Positions 35,153-44,200 of a DNA stretch of 64,000 nucleotides are shown one piece after another. A program made the translations under genes and the position numbers. How positions within the stretch are numbered: position 1 is the first letter of the stretch; every line of letters starts with the position of its first letter. The notes under the pieces were generated by a model, which was not told where the DNA came from, ran no database searches, and saw only the letters and a program-made list of their open reading frames with translations. This DNA is from Halosaccharopolyspora lacisalsi (GTDB lineage Bacteria > Actinomycetota > Actinomycetes > Mycobacteriales > Pseudonocardiaceae): contig NZ_JACGWZ010000006.1 of assembly GCF_014137975.1 (NCBI RefSeq), forward strand, positions 310,001 to 374,000. Direction: 5' to 3'.

Positions 35153-36838
35153 CTACGACTCGACGAGCGCGGACACGGCACCGCGCAGGTCCTCCAGAAG
35201 TTCGCGGGCGCGTCGGCGGGAGGCCGCGAGCTCGGTCCGACTGCCCTGTTCCACGACGTTGTCGACGACCTGGAGGTAGCACTTGAGCTTCGGCTCCGTA
35301 CCGGACGGACGGACGACCACGCGGACGTCGCCGTGCGGGGTGGGGCCTCGCAGCACCAGGACGTCCGAGTCCGGCAGGAGGTCCTCGGTGGAAACCCGCA
35401 CCCCCGCCAGCTCTTCCGGGGGCTCGGCGCGCAACCGCCGCATCACCGCCGCGATCACCGACAGATCGATGACGCGCACCGATACCTGACCGGTCTCGTG
35501 CACCCCGTGGGCGAGTTCGAGCGAGTCCAGCATCCCGGCGAGATCGCGTCCGGTCTCCTTGCCCCGGCACACCATGTCGCAGGCCAGCACCGCGGCGGAA
35601 ATACCGTCCTTGTCCCGCACGTGGTCGGGATCCACGCAGTGTCCGAGAGCCTCCTCGTAGGCGTAGACGAGGCCGGTCCCCGCGCCGTCTCCCGCACGCA
35701 CCAGCCACTTGAACCCGATGAGGGTCTCGTCGTAGTGGACCCGGTGCTCGGCGGCGACGGCCGTGAGCATGGTCGAGGAGACGATCGTGGTGGCCACCAG
35801 CGGGTCCGGGTGCCGCTGGTGGTCCGTGGTGGACAGCACGTGCTCGCCGAGCAGGACGCCGGTCTCGTCGCCGCGAAGCATCCGCCAGGTGCCGTCGACG
35901 TCGGCCATGCCCAACGCGCAGCGGTCGGCGTCGGGGTCCAGGGCCACGGCCAGGTTCGCGTCGACCTCCGCGGCCAGTTCCAGCAGTGCGTCGGCGGTGC
36001 CCGGCTCCTCGGGGTTGGGGAACTCGACGGTGGGGAAGTCGGGGTCGGGCTCGGCCTGGGAAGTCACCAGAAGCACGTCGTCGAAGCCCGCGCGGTTCAG
36101 CGCTCGTTCGAGCGGCTTCGCTCCCACGCCGTGCAGCGCGGTCGCCACCACGCGAAGTCGGCGGTCCGCGCTCGTGGGCAGCGCCGAGACGCGGTCGAGG
36201 TACTCCTCCAGCGCCGAGCGGTGGAACGACCAGGACTCCGAACGAGGGATCGCGTCGGCGGCGGGCGCCTTGTCGATCAGCGCCTCGATCTCGGTATCGG
36301 CCGGGGCCAGCAGTGGCACGCCTCCGCGGAGGTAGACCTTGTACCCGTTGTCCCCGGGAGGATTGTGCGAGGCCGTGATCTGCACTCCCGCCACGGCGTT
36401 CAGCGCGCGCGTCGCGTGCGCCAACACCGGCGTGGGCAGTGGTTCGGGCAGGACGCGCACGTCGAAGCCGGCAGCGGTGAGCACGCCCGCCGTGTCCTCG
36501 GCGAAGGCCGTCGAACCGTGTCGGGCGTCGCGCCCGACGACGACCACGCCTCCCGAGCGACCTCGTCCGGTCAGCCAGGAAGCCAGCCCCGCCGTCGCCC
36601 GGATGACGACCGACCGGTTCATCCCGTTGGGTCCCGCCCGCACGGCTCCGCGCAGCCCAGCCGTGCCGAACGTCAACGTCCCCGACATGCGGTCGTCGAG
36701 CTCGGCGACGGCCGAGGTGGATCCGCTCGTCGCCGAAACCAGGACGTCCTGGAGCTCGGCTCGGCTCGCGGGATCGACGTCCTCGGCGATCCACCTGTGG
36801 GCGGCGTCCCGGACCCGGGGGTCGAGCGTGTTCGACAT
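35153..36838 (-). CDS. pmmB: Phosphoglucomutase/phosphomannomutase family protein (PmmB-like)
   Basis: 561 residues. Four-domain alpha-D-phosphohexomutase: active-site serine in ITASHNPPGDNGYKVY, magnesium loop ALDPDADRCALG, sugar-binding EEALGHCVDPDHVRDKDG and the C-terminal phosphate-binding VRPSGTEPKLKCY. The GTAGLRG near the N-terminus and length are those of PGM2/PmmB type enzymes that act on hexose 1-phosphates or pentose phosphates. Beside deoD, ribose-1-phosphate made by DeoD is a plausible substrate (phosphopentomutase role, inference). M. tuberculosis has deoD-pmmB in the same order. Confidence 0.93.
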   Translation of the reverse strand: MSNTLDPRVRDAAHRWIAEDVDPASRAELQDVLVSATSGSTSAVAELDDRMSGTLTFGTAGLRGAVRAGPNGMNRSVVIRATAGLASWLTGRGRSGGVVVVGRDARHGSTAFAEDTAGVLTAAGFDVRVLPEPLPTPVLAHATRALNAVAGVQITASHNPPGDNGYKVYLRGGVPLLAPADTEIEALIDKAPAADAIPRSESWSFHRSALEEYLDRVSALPTSADRRLRVVATALHGVGAKPLERALNRAGFDDVLLVTSQAEPDPDFPTVEFPNPEEPGTADALLELAAEVDANLAVALDPDADRCALGMADVDGTWRMLRGDETGVLLGEHVLSTTDHQRHPDPLVATTIVSSTMLTAVAAEHRVHYDETLIGFKWLVRAGDGAGTGLVYAYEEALGHCVDPDHVRDKDGISAAVLACDMVCRGKETGRDLAGMLDSLELAHGVHETGQVSVRVIDLSVIAAVMRRLRAEPPEELAGVRVSTEDLLPDSDVLVLRGPTPHGDVRVVVRPSGTEPKLKCYLQVVDNVVEQGSRTELAASRRRARELLEDLRGAVSALVES

Positions 36839-36874
36839 GACGCGACTCTAGCCAGTCCCGGTGCGGGCGCGCAG

Positions 36875-37690
36875 TCAGATTCGTTCGGTCAGCGACCGCA
36901 GCAGCTTGCCCATCCTCGTGGCCGAGGCCTGCCCGGCCTCCAGCACCTCCTGGTGGTTCAGCGGCTCCCCGGTGATGCCGGCGGCGAGGTTGGTCACCAG
37001 CGACAGGCCGAAGACCTCGGCGCCGTCGGCGCGCGCGGCGATCGCCTCCTGCACGGTGGACATGCCGACGAGGTCGGCGCCGAGGGTGCGCAGCATGCGG
37101 ATCTCGGCCGGGGTCTCGAAGTGCGGTCCGGGCAGCCCCGCGTACACGCCCTCCTCCAGCGAGGGGTCGATGTCGCGGGCGATCCCGCGCAGCCGTTCCG
37201 CGTACAGGTCGGTGAGGTCCACGAAACGGGCACCGACCAGGGGAGAGCGCGTGGTCATGTTCAGGTGGTCGCTGACGAGGACCGGCTGGCCGACCCGCAT
37301 CCCCGCTCGCAGGCCGCCCGCCGCGTTGGTCAGCAGCACGGCTCGGCAGCCCGCGGCGGTCGCGGTGCGTACCCCGTGCACCACCTTGTCGACCCCGACG
37401 TCCTCGTAGAGGTGGGTACGTCCGAGCAGCACGAGGACCCGCTTGTCACCGACCGGGACCGATCGGATCCTGCCGCTGTGCCCGTGCGCCCCAGGAGGTG
37501 CGAAGCCGGGTATTTCGGGCATGTCCAGCTCGGTGTCCGGAGTGCCGATCTCCTCGGCCGCCGGTTGCCATCCCGAGCCGAGCACGACGGCGAGGTCGTG
37601 GTGGGTGGCACCGGTGAGCTCGGCTAGGGTGGCCGCCGCGGCGCTGGCCGTCGCGGCGGGATCAGGGGTCTCGGGTGTCGAAGACGTCAC
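36875..37690 (-). CDS. deoD: Purine nucleoside phosphorylase
   Basis: 271 residues from GTG 37690. Trimeric PNP family: [66 protein letters not shown] and [19 protein letters not shown]. Splits inosine/guanosine into base and ribose 1-phosphate. Its start codon is only 14 bases from the end of an IS5-family element, and no Shine-Dalgarno sequence is visible, so its natural upstream region was displaced by the insertion. Confidence 0.95.
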   Translation of the reverse strand: MTSSTPETPDPAATASAAAATLAELTGATHHDLAVVLGSGWQPAAEEIGTPDTELDMPEIPGFAPPGAHGHSGRIRSVPVGDKRVLVLLGRTHLYEDVGVDKVVHGVRTATAAGCRAVLLTNAAGGLRAGMRVGQPVLVSDHLNMTTRSPLVGARFVDLTDLYAERLRGIARDIDPSLEEGVYAGLPGPHFETPAEIRMLRTLGADLVGMSTVQEAIAARADGAEVFGLSLVTNLAAGITGEPLNHQEVLEAGQASATRMGKLLRSLTERI

Positions 37691-37727
37691 AGTCGACCAG
37701 CTTAGAGCTCGCGCAACTTGGTGATCT

Positions 37728-38588
37728 TCATGGGCGCCGGGATGGTCGGTTGTCCCAGCGGTGGGTGGTCCAGGCTTTACGGATCAGGGCACGGAGAGTG
37801 ACGATCGCATCGGCGAGGTCGAAGAACGCGTCGACGACGGTTTTGCGGCGTTCGTAGCAGCGTTGGAGGCGGTTGAAGGCGTTGTGCCAGGCGTTTGTGC
37901 GTTCTACATGCCAACGCTGGCTGGCCTGGATTGGTGCTTTGTCTCCTTTGCGGGCGCTCTCGCCGTGCAGGCCGCGGCCGGTCAGCACGTCCCGGGTTTT
38001 GCCGGAGTCGTAACCGGAGTCCAGGTGCACGGTGATGTCCGCGGGTAGCGGGCCGAGATCGCCGAGGTGGTCCAGAGTGGGTGCCAGCAGCGGGGAGTCG
38101 TGGCGGTTGGCCCCGGCCAGTTCCCGCCCGAGCGGGATTCCGTAGCCCTCGGCCAGCAGGGAGCGCTTCATGCCTTGTTTGCGCCGGTCGACCGGAGAGG
38201 GGCCTGCGATCTCGCCGCCGCCAGGGGCTTTGGTGATGCACCCGTCGACGGAGATGTCTTCCAGCAGGAGACCGACGATGCGGTCGTAGGCCTCCAGCAC
38301 GATCTGTTTGAGCCGGGCGAGGAGACCCAGCTTGATCCATTCGTCGCGGCGGTTGCGGATGGTGCTCGCCGAACAGGTCGTGTCGGCAATGCCCTGGTAG
38401 GAACAGCCGAACCGCAGCACTTGCAGCAGCTTGTCGAACACGATCCGGTCTGGGATGCGGCGGCGGTGACAACGCAGCGGATGCCCAGCGGCGAACTCAG
38501 GCCGGGCGGGCAGCAGTGCGGCGAATTGGTCCCACAACGGGTCAGTAAGCCATGATGGAACGGCAGGCACGGTCTCTCCGATGATCAC
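37728..38588 (-). CDS. IS5-family transposase
   Basis: 286 residues from GTG 38588, or 280 from GTG 38570. DDE transposase: N-terminal DUF4096-like part ([34 protein letters not shown]), first Asp in [15 protein letters not shown], second in [16 protein letters not shown], and final Glu in [24 protein letters not shown]. All three catalytic acids are visible. A single uninterrupted frame; no frameshift site is needed. Confidence 0.94.
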   Translation of the reverse strand: MIIGETVPAVPSWLTDPLWDQFAALLPARPEFAAGHPLRCHRRRIPDRIVFDKLLQVLRFGCSYQGIADTTCSASTIRNRRDEWIKLGLLARLKQIVLEAYDRIVGLLLEDISVDGCITKAPGGGEIAGPSPVDRRKQGMKRSLLAEGYGIPLGRELAGANRHDSPLLAPTLDHLGDLGPLPADITVHLDSGYDSGKTRDVLTGRGLHGESARKGDKAPIQASQRWHVERTNAWHNAFNRLQRCYERRKTVVDAFFDLADAIVTLRALIRKAWTTHRWDNRPSRRP

Positions 38589-38628
38589 GGGGCGTCAGCA
38601 ACCTCATGATCACCGAGACCGTGCCTGC
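38563..38628. repeat. Inverted repeat spanning the transposase start inside the IS
   Basis: GCAGGCACGGTCTC (38563-38576) and GAGACCGTGCCTGC (38615-38628), perfect 14-bp arms with TGATCA copies in the loop. The arm covers the transposase start codon, so in mRNA it could limit translation (for example in read-through transcripts). Confidence 0.7.
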
Positions 38629-38683
38629 GTCACCTCCCGGGCCGACTCCGCCACCCAATCTGCGCGAGCTCTTAACCAAGAGA

Positions 38684-40402
38684 TCAGGGGAGCGGGGCGA
38701 ATCCGCGCAGGGCGCTGCCGAACAGGGAGTGTCCGAAGGCGACATCGGCGTCGGGGACCGTGACTCGCAGGATCCACAGATCCCCCTGGTGCGGCATGAG
38801 TCGCATCAGGGAATGACGGCGTGTCGACGGGTCCGACGTGGTCGAGACTCCCCGGATCTCGGTGGTGAAGCTCAACTGCCGGTCCGGCCGTTTCCCCGTG
38901 TCGCTCGGCACGGGGTGGTTCGCTCCCAGTCGGAACAGCTTGTCGGAACCTCCGAAGATCTTCGGCAACGTGTTGATGTATCCCTGCGTGGTGTAGCCGT
39001 CGGAGTAGTAGCCGTCGAAATGCGCCACGACGAGGTCCGTGCGCCCGTCGGGTGCCACGAAGTGGACGGCCACGCTCTCGGTGGGAGGGCCGGCGCGAAC
39101 GCTGTGGAACTCGGCCCACTCCACGGGAACGGGCACCGTGAAGTTCCCCTCGCCGCCGTCCGCCGGGTATTTGGCCGTGCTGAAACGCGGAACCAGCCTG
39201 GGGAGCTGATCCTGGGATGCCTGCGGGCTCGGTAGTGGGTCGTATCCCAGCAACGCGCGACTGCCCGTGAAGCCCGCGCCGAGCGCCAGCGCGAACACCA
39301 GCACGGCGCTCAGGGCCAGCGCGGTCACCGCCCAGGGCGAACGGCGCTTCGGCGGGGGAGGGGTGGGGGTGAACGGCAACGGCCCCGGATCATCGGCCAG
39401 CGCCGGGGCCTGCTGCTCCGGCTGGGAAGTCCGCTCTTGTTCGTCATCGGTCCGGTCCGAGTCGGATCCGACCTGTTCGAGCGCACGCACCGTCGGCGTC
39501 TCCGGATCGAGCAGCCCCTCGAGAGGATGCGAGCCGGGCTCCGGCAGCGCGTGCTGTATCCGACGTCGCACCTCGTGCAGCTGTAGCCGCTGCTGCGGGT
39601 CCTTGACCATGAGGCCGGTGATGACCTCGCCGATCGGTCCGGTGCGGGACGGTAGGGGTACGGGTCCGCGCACGACCGAAGTGACCGTGGCCATCGGGTT
39701 GTCGTCGGTGTCGTAGGGCGGACACCCCTCGGAAGCGGCGAACAGGGTCGCGCCGAGCCCCCACAGATCGGCGGCGAAGGTCAGCGTTTCACCCGCGGCC
39801 ACCTCCGGAGCGATGAAGGCCGGGGTACCCAGCATGATGCCGGTGCGGGTCAGGGTCGGTTCGCCGAGGTTGCGGGAGATCCCGAAGTCGCTGAGCTTGA
39901 TCCGACCATCCGGACCGAGCAGTACGTTGCCGGGTTTGACGTCGCGGTGGACGATGCGGGCGCGGTGCGCGGCCTCCAGCGCGGCGGCCACGGAGTCGGC
40001 GAGCACGGCGAGCTGCTGCTCGTCGAGCGCGCCGCGCTCGTTCACGACGGTGGCCAGGCTCTCGGAGGGCATGAGTTCCATGACGACGAACGGTTCGCCG
40101 TCGTCGCGGGCCACGTCGTAGAGAGTGATCACGTTCGGGTGCGAGACCACGGCGATCGCCCGCGCCTCCCGCAGGGTGCGCTCGCGCAGTTCCGCGGCCT
40201 CCGCGTCGGGGACGCCGGGTGGCAGCCGCACCGCCTTCACCGCGATCGGTCTGCCCAGCACCACGTCGGTGCCGGCCCAGACGCTGCCCATCGCTCCGCC
40301 GCCGAGCCTGCTGTCCAGTCGGTACCGGTCGCTGATCAGCCGGCCCTGTTCGGGGGTGCCCTCGGGGGCGTCCTCTGAGTCGGACACGCCTCCATTGTCC
40401 AC
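38684..40402 (-). CDS. Transmembrane Ser/Thr protein kinase with a non-PASTA extracellular domain
   Basis: 572 residues from GTG 40402 (GTG 40387 possible). Kinase domain (about 27-280): glycine loop LGGGAMGSV, ATP lysine K56 in IAVKAVRL, HRDVKPGN catalytic loop, DFG in KLSDFGISRN, and GTPAFIAPEV. A Pro/Gln/Glu-rich juxtamembrane linker, one membrane helix (about 338-360), then about 200 extracytoplasmic residues (NFTVPVPVEWAEFHSV, VAHFDGYYSDGYTTQGYIN) that are not PASTA repeats and may be PsbP/Mog1-like (inference). The gene starts five bases after the nucleotidyltransferase and stops nine bases from the IS target duplication. Confidence 0.92.
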   Translation of the reverse strand: MDNGGVSDSEDAPEGTPEQGRLISDRYRLDSRLGGGAMGSVWAGTDVVLGRPIAVKAVRLPPGVPDAEAAELRERTLREARAIAVVSHPNVITLYDVARDDGEPFVVMELMPSESLATVVNERGALDEQQLAVLADSVAAALEAAHRARIVHRDVKPGNVLLGPDGRIKLSDFGISRNLGEPTLTRTGIMLGTPAFIAPEVAAGETLTFAADLWGLGATLFAASEGCPPYDTDDNPMATVTSVVRGPVPLPSRTGPIGEVITGLMVKDPQQRLQLHEVRRRIQHALPEPGSHPLEGLLDPETPTVRALEQVGSDSDRTDDEQERTSQPEQQAPALADDPGPLPFTPTPPPPKRRSPWAVTALALSAVLVFALALGAGFTGSRALLGYDPLPSPQASQDQLPRLVPRFSTAKYPADGGEGNFTVPVPVEWAEFHSVRAGPPTESVAVHFVAPDGRTDLVVAHFDGYYSDGYTTQGYINTLPKIFGGSDKLFRLGANHPVPSDTGKRPDRQLSFTTEIRGVSTTSDPSTRRHSLMRLMPHQGDLWILRVTVPDADVAFGHSLFGSALRGFAPLP

Positions 40403-40407
40403 CGGTG

Positions 40408-40857
40408 TCAGTCCGTGATCTCCAGTCGGTCACCCGTCCGAAGCACCGAGTTGCTCGTCCATGTGAGCCGACGGAGCCAGTCGGTGTCCATGCGTTCCGT
40501 GACGGCCGCGATCCCTGCTTCGAGTCGTATACCGGGGTGGCGCTCGTACAAGGAGCTGCTGCCGATCAGGGCGTTCTCGCGGATTGCCGGGACACCCCGG
40601 TTGAGGTGGACGAAGTCGAAGTCGTCGTGGACGTCGGTCAGGTCCTCGAAGTCCGAGCGAGCTTGCAGCAGGTCGAAGTCGGCGTCCTGCTCGGTCATGA
40701 CGGCGACGTCGAGGTCGCGCGGGTGGTCCTCGCCGCGTCCGACGCTGCCGAAGACCGTGACGACGCGGATGCCGTGGCGTTCGCACAGTTCGGCGAGCTC
40801 GCCGGACGCGGCCGCGTCCGGCGAGCGCCGGAGGCCTTCGATCGGAGCACTGGGCAG
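40408..40857 (-). CDS. MNT-type nucleotidyltransferase domain protein, start unresolved
   Basis: About 149 residues. Pol-beta superfamily nucleotidyltransferase: VVTVFGSVGRGEDHPRDLDVAV holds the GS…RG…DxD active site. The first coding-like residues begin near 40857 (LPSAPIEGLRRSPDAAASG). No in-frame ATG, GTG or TTG occurs from there back past a TACAAT -10 element (40931-40926), so the start is a CTG (40857), or a base has been lost. Such proteins act as MntA-type antitoxins or kanamycin-nucleotidyltransferase relatives; no HEPN partner is adjacent. Cotranscribed with the kinase gene. Confidence 0.7.
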   Translation of the reverse strand: MPSAPIEGLRRSPDAAASGELAELCERHGIRVVTVFGSVGRGEDHPRDLDVAVMTEQDADFDLLQARSDFEDLTDVHDDFDFVHLNRGVPAIRENALIGSSSLYERHPGIRLEAGIAAVTERMDTDWLRRLTWTSNSVLRTGDRLEITD

Positions 40858-41252
40858 GACCTCGTTATGGACCGGAGTCCCGACGGCGCGTGAACACCTG
40901 AAGTGCTCGTTCCGACCCGGTATGTATTGTAGGCATGTTACACGTCGTGAACCTTCCCACGGTGATCCGTTGTCCTGACTCGATCCCTGTAAGGTGTGAC
41001 CTGTTTCGCCGCGCCGAAAAACGCGTTCCACCGGCCCCGACTCCGCTCGGAAGGCCGGGGGTACCGATGTGGTGCGTCGGCATTTCGGATAAGTTGGACA
41101 CCGATCGGACCGGCCAGGGGGACCATCCGGCTCTCGGCGCGCACGGGTCGTTTCCGGCGCGGTGGTGGCGTCGCCGCGGGTGACGAACAATCCCGGTTGT
41201 CCGGTGACCCCGTCGCTCGCAGGATCGACAGACCGGTCCGCAGGAGGTGCCC
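40858..41252. other. 395-base divergent promoter region
   Basis: No supported gene. It contains the TACAAT hexamer for the minus-strand nucleotidyltransferase and must hold the mrp operon promoter. Short ORFs here have poor codon bias. Confidence 0.5.
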
Positions 41253-43637
41253 TTGCTCGTTTTGGTGCTCGCGCACCTGCTGGTGGCCGTGGCCCTGCCG
41301 TTCGTCGCGGTGCGTGCCATGCGGCTGGCCTTCGCGCTCGCGGCACTGCCACCAGCGGCCGCTCTCGCCTGGACACTCGTCCACATCGGACCGGTGCTGC
41401 GTGGGCGGGAGGTGGTCGAAACCCTGGCCTGGGCGCCCCGCATCGATCTGGAGATCGCGTTACGCCTGGACCCGTTGGCACTGGCGATGACGCTGCTGGT
41501 CTCCGGCGTCGGTGCCCTCGTACTGCTGTACTCCCGGTACTACTTCGGTCGCGACAGCCCGGACGGCAAGCGCTCGGCGCCGCTGCTGCTGGCCTTCGCC
41601 GGGGTGATGCTGGGGTTGGTCCTGGCCGACGACCTGATCACCCTCTACGTCTTCTGGGAACTGACCACGATCTGCTCGTTCCTGCTGGTCGGGCAGGCCG
41701 GTATCAGCCGCGAGTCCCGTCGGTCGGCGTTGCAGGCACTGCTGGTGACCACGCTGGGCGGGCTGGTGATGCTGCTCGGCTTCATCGTGCTCGGCGAGTC
41801 GGCGGGCACGTACCGGGTCTCCGAACTCGTCGCGAACCCTCCGCGTGGTGCCGGGGTCGGGGTCGCGGCCGTGCTGATCCTGGTCGGCGCGTTCACCAAG
41901 TCCGCGCAACTCCCCTTCCACAACTGGTTGCCTGCGGCGATGGTGGCGCCGACGCCGATCAGCGCTTATCTGCACGCGGCGTCGATGGTGAAGGCGGGCG
42001 TGTTCCTGGTGGCCCGGCTGACGCCGGTGTTCGTGGGAGTGACGCACTGGTGGGTGCTGACCGCCGTCTTCGGCGTGACGACCATGATCGTCGGTGGATG
42101 GCGCGCGCTGCACGAGTACGACCTGAAGAAGCTGCTCGCCTACGGCACGGTCAGCCAGCTGGGCTTTCTGATGGTGTTGCTCGGTACGGGGACCCGCACC
42201 GCCGCCGTCGCCGGGGATTCCATGCTGCTCGCGCACGGTCTGTTCAAGGCGGCGCTGTTCCTGGTCGTGGGCATCGTCGACCACCAGGCCGGAACGCGCG
42301 ACATCCGCGAACTCTCCGGGCTGTGGAAGCGGCTGCCCTGGGTGGCCGCCACCGCCACGGTCGCGGTGGTGTCGATGGCGGGTCTGCCTCCGGCGGTGGG
42401 ATTCCTGGGCAAGGAGGCCGCGTTCGAGGCCTTCCTGCACGGTGGCCTCGGCAGCACGGTGATCGAAGCCGGGCTGCTGCTCGGCTCGGTGTTCACCGTC
42501 GCCTACAGCGCGCGGCTGCTGTGGGGGGCGTTCGCCGACAAGCCCCGGCAGACCACCACCGAAGCGATCGCCGCCGGGGCCGGGCTGGTGCTGCCCGCGG
42601 CCGTCCCGGCGGTCGCCGGGATCGTCCTCGGCGTCGCCTACCCGATCACCGACGATCTCAGCAGCGCTTACGCCGACACGTACGGCACGGGCGCCGATCC
42701 CTACCACCTGGCGTTATGGCACGGACTCAACCTGCCGCTGCTCTTCTCGGCGATCGCGTTGGCGGGTGGTGTCGCCCTGCACGCCGCACGGGAGCGGGTC
42801 ACGAACTTGCGCGCTCGGCTGCCCAAGCCGTTCACGGCCCAGCGTGCCTACGAGCGGATCATGGCGCTGCTGGAGCGCACCGCCGTCGGTGTCACCGGCC
42901 GGATACAGGTCGGTTCGTTACCGACCTACCTCGGCATCATCCTGATCACGGTGCTCGTGGTTCCGGGCTCGGTCCTGCTGACTCGTGCGAGTCTGCCGGA
43001 CGCGGTGCCGGTGTGGCACCGGCTGCTGCAGATTCCGTTGGCGGTCGTGATCCTGATCGCCATCGCGGGGGTGGTCCGTGCACGCCGCCGCCTGACGGCC
43101 GTGGTGCTGGTCGGCGTGATCGGCTACGGCATCGGCGGGTTGTTCATCGTCGACGGTGGCCCCGACCTGGCGTTGGCGCAGTTCCTGGTCGAGACGTTGA
43201 CGATGGTGGCGTTCGTGTTCGTGCTGCGGCGGCTGCCCGCCCGGTTCGTCCAGTCGGAACCGGCTCCGGGACTGCGGGTGCCGAAGGTGGTGATCGCCGT
43301 CGCCGGTGGCGTGTTCATGGCCGTGGCCGCCCTGCTGTTCAGCTCCGCCCGGCAAGCCCCTCCCACGGCCAGCCGGTACTACATCGCCCACGCGGAGGAG
43401 GGCGCGGGCGCGACGAACGTGGTCAACGCGATCATCGTCGACTTCCGTGCCCTGGACACCGTGGGCGAGATCGCGGTACTCGCCGTGGCCGCGACGGGCG
43501 TGGCCAGCCTGGTACTGGCCACGCGGTACCAGCGGCGGCGACGACGCGGTCCGGGCAGATCCGGGAGCGCCGCGAAACCCACCGATCGAACCACGGCCGA
43601 CGACCACGACTCGCGGCGGGAAGAGGCGCGCGAATGA
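41253..43637 (+). CDS. mnhA: Mrp Na+/H+ antiporter subunit A
   Basis: 794 residues from TTG 41253. AGGAGG (41242-41247) lies five bases before this TTG and overlaps the GTG at 41247, so the TTG is the better start. Complex-I-like proton channel: about 20 membrane helices, with LYVFWELTTICSFLLVGQ, FHNWLPAAMVAPTPISAYLH and KLLAYGTVSQLGFLM; the C-terminal part is the MbeH/DUF4040 portion (VDGGPDLALAQFLVETL). First gene of a seven-gene operon joined by four-base overlaps. Confidence 0.94.
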   Translation: MLVLVLAHLLVAVALPFVAVRAMRLAFALAALPPAAALAWTLVHIGPVLRGREVVETLAWAPRIDLEIALRLDPLALAMTLLVSGVGALVLLYSRYYFGRDSPDGKRSAPLLLAFAGVMLGLVLADDLITLYVFWELTTICSFLLVGQAGISRESRRSALQALLVTTLGGLVMLLGFIVLGESAGTYRVSELVANPPRGAGVGVAAVLILVGAFTKSAQLPFHNWLPAAMVAPTPISAYLHAASMVKAGVFLVARLTPVFVGVTHWWVLTAVFGVTTMIVGGWRALHEYDLKKLLAYGTVSQLGFLMVLLGTGTRTAAVAGDSMLLAHGLFKAALFLVVGIVDHQAGTRDIRELSGLWKRLPWVAATATVAVVSMAGLPPAVGFLGKEAAFEAFLHGGLGSTVIEAGLLLGSVFTVAYSARLLWGAFADKPRQTTTEAIAAGAGLVLPAAVPAVAGIVLGVAYPITDDLSSAYADTYGTGADPYHLALWHGLNLPLLFSAIALAGGVALHAARERVTNLRARLPKPFTAQRAYERIMALLERTAVGVTGRIQVGSLPTYLGIILITVLVVPGSVLLTRASLPDAVPVWHRLLQIPLAVVILIAIAGVVRARRRLTAVVLVGVIGYGIGGLFIVDGGPDLALAQFLVETLTMVAFVFVLRRLPARFVQSEPAPGLRVPKVVIAVAGGVFMAVAALLFSSARQAPPTASRYYIAHAEEGAGATNVVNAIIVDFRALDTVGEIAVLAVAATGVASLVLATRYQRRRRRGPGRSGSAAKPTDRTTADDHDSRREEARE

Positions 43638-44200
43638 CCGAGCGTGATCACCGACCCGAACCGGCCGCGGAGGATTCCGACTCCTGGACCGAGTGGGACG
43701 TCCCGGCCGAGAGATGGCTGCTGTCCGGTTACTGCCGTGATCAGCGTGAGCGCACGGTGCTGCTGGAGCTGGCCGCCCGGATCGTGTTCCCCACCGTCAT
43801 CGTGTTCTCGCTCTACCTGTTGTTCGCCGGGCACGACCACCCCGGTGGCGGGTTCAGCGGCGGGCTGGTCGCCGGTCAGGCGTTCGTGCTGCGCCATCTC
43901 GCCGGTGGCCGGTTGGACGACAGCTCGACCCTGTCGATGCGGCCCCCGGTGCTGATCGGTGTCGGGCTGACGATCGCCGTGCTGACCGGCTTCGCCCCCC
44001 TGCTGTTCGGCGAGGTGGTGTTGGAAAGCGACATCTACAAGTTCACCTTGCCGGTGCTGGGCCAGATCAAGCTCGTGACCAACCTCTTCCTCGACATCGG
44101 CGTGTACCTGCTGCTCCTCGGCGTGGTGCTCGATCTGCTGCGGACGTTGGGCTCCGGGATCGAGGCCAACGCGGCCGCGGCGCGAAGGGAGCAGTCGTGA
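43634..44200 (+). CDS. mnhB: Mrp Na+/H+ antiporter subunit B
   Basis: 188 residues from ATG 43634, overlapping the mnhA stop (ATGA). After a hydrophilic N-terminus come four helices: ARIVFPTVIVFSLYLLFAGH, then the family block HDHPGGGFSGGLVAGQAFVL, and SDIYKFTLPVLGQIKLVTNL. The extended acidic N-terminus (about 45 residues) is longer than in Bacillus MrpB. Confidence 0.93.
   Translation: MTERDHRPEPAAEDSDSWTEWDVPAERWLLSGYCRDQRERTVLLELAARIVFPTVIVFSLYLLFAGHDHPGGGFSGGLVAGQAFVLRHLAGGRLDDSSTLSMRPPVLIGVGLTIAVLTGFAPLLFGEVVLESDIYKFTLPVLGQIKLVTNLFLDIGVYLLLLGVVLDLLRTLGSGIEANAAAARREQS

Larger units (their letters stand above)
37705..38671. mobile_element. IS5-family insertion sequence, complete
   Basis: 967 bp. 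Terminal inverted repeats: left GAGCTCGCGCAACTTGG (37705-37721), right CCAATCTGCGCGAGCTC (38655-38671), 15 of 17 positions matching. Flanked by a 3-bp direct repeat TTA (37702-37704 and 38672-38674), the TNA duplication typical of the IS1031/IS5 group. One transposase on the minus strand. Intact ends, intact ORF and preserved duplication suggest recent insertion. Confidence 0.92.

Noticed and set aside
34668-36794. A 708-residue frame joining an Arg-rich region to the flavodoxin-like protein
   Set aside because: Only its last 153 residues are a real protein; the rest is the pmmB gene in a shifted frame.
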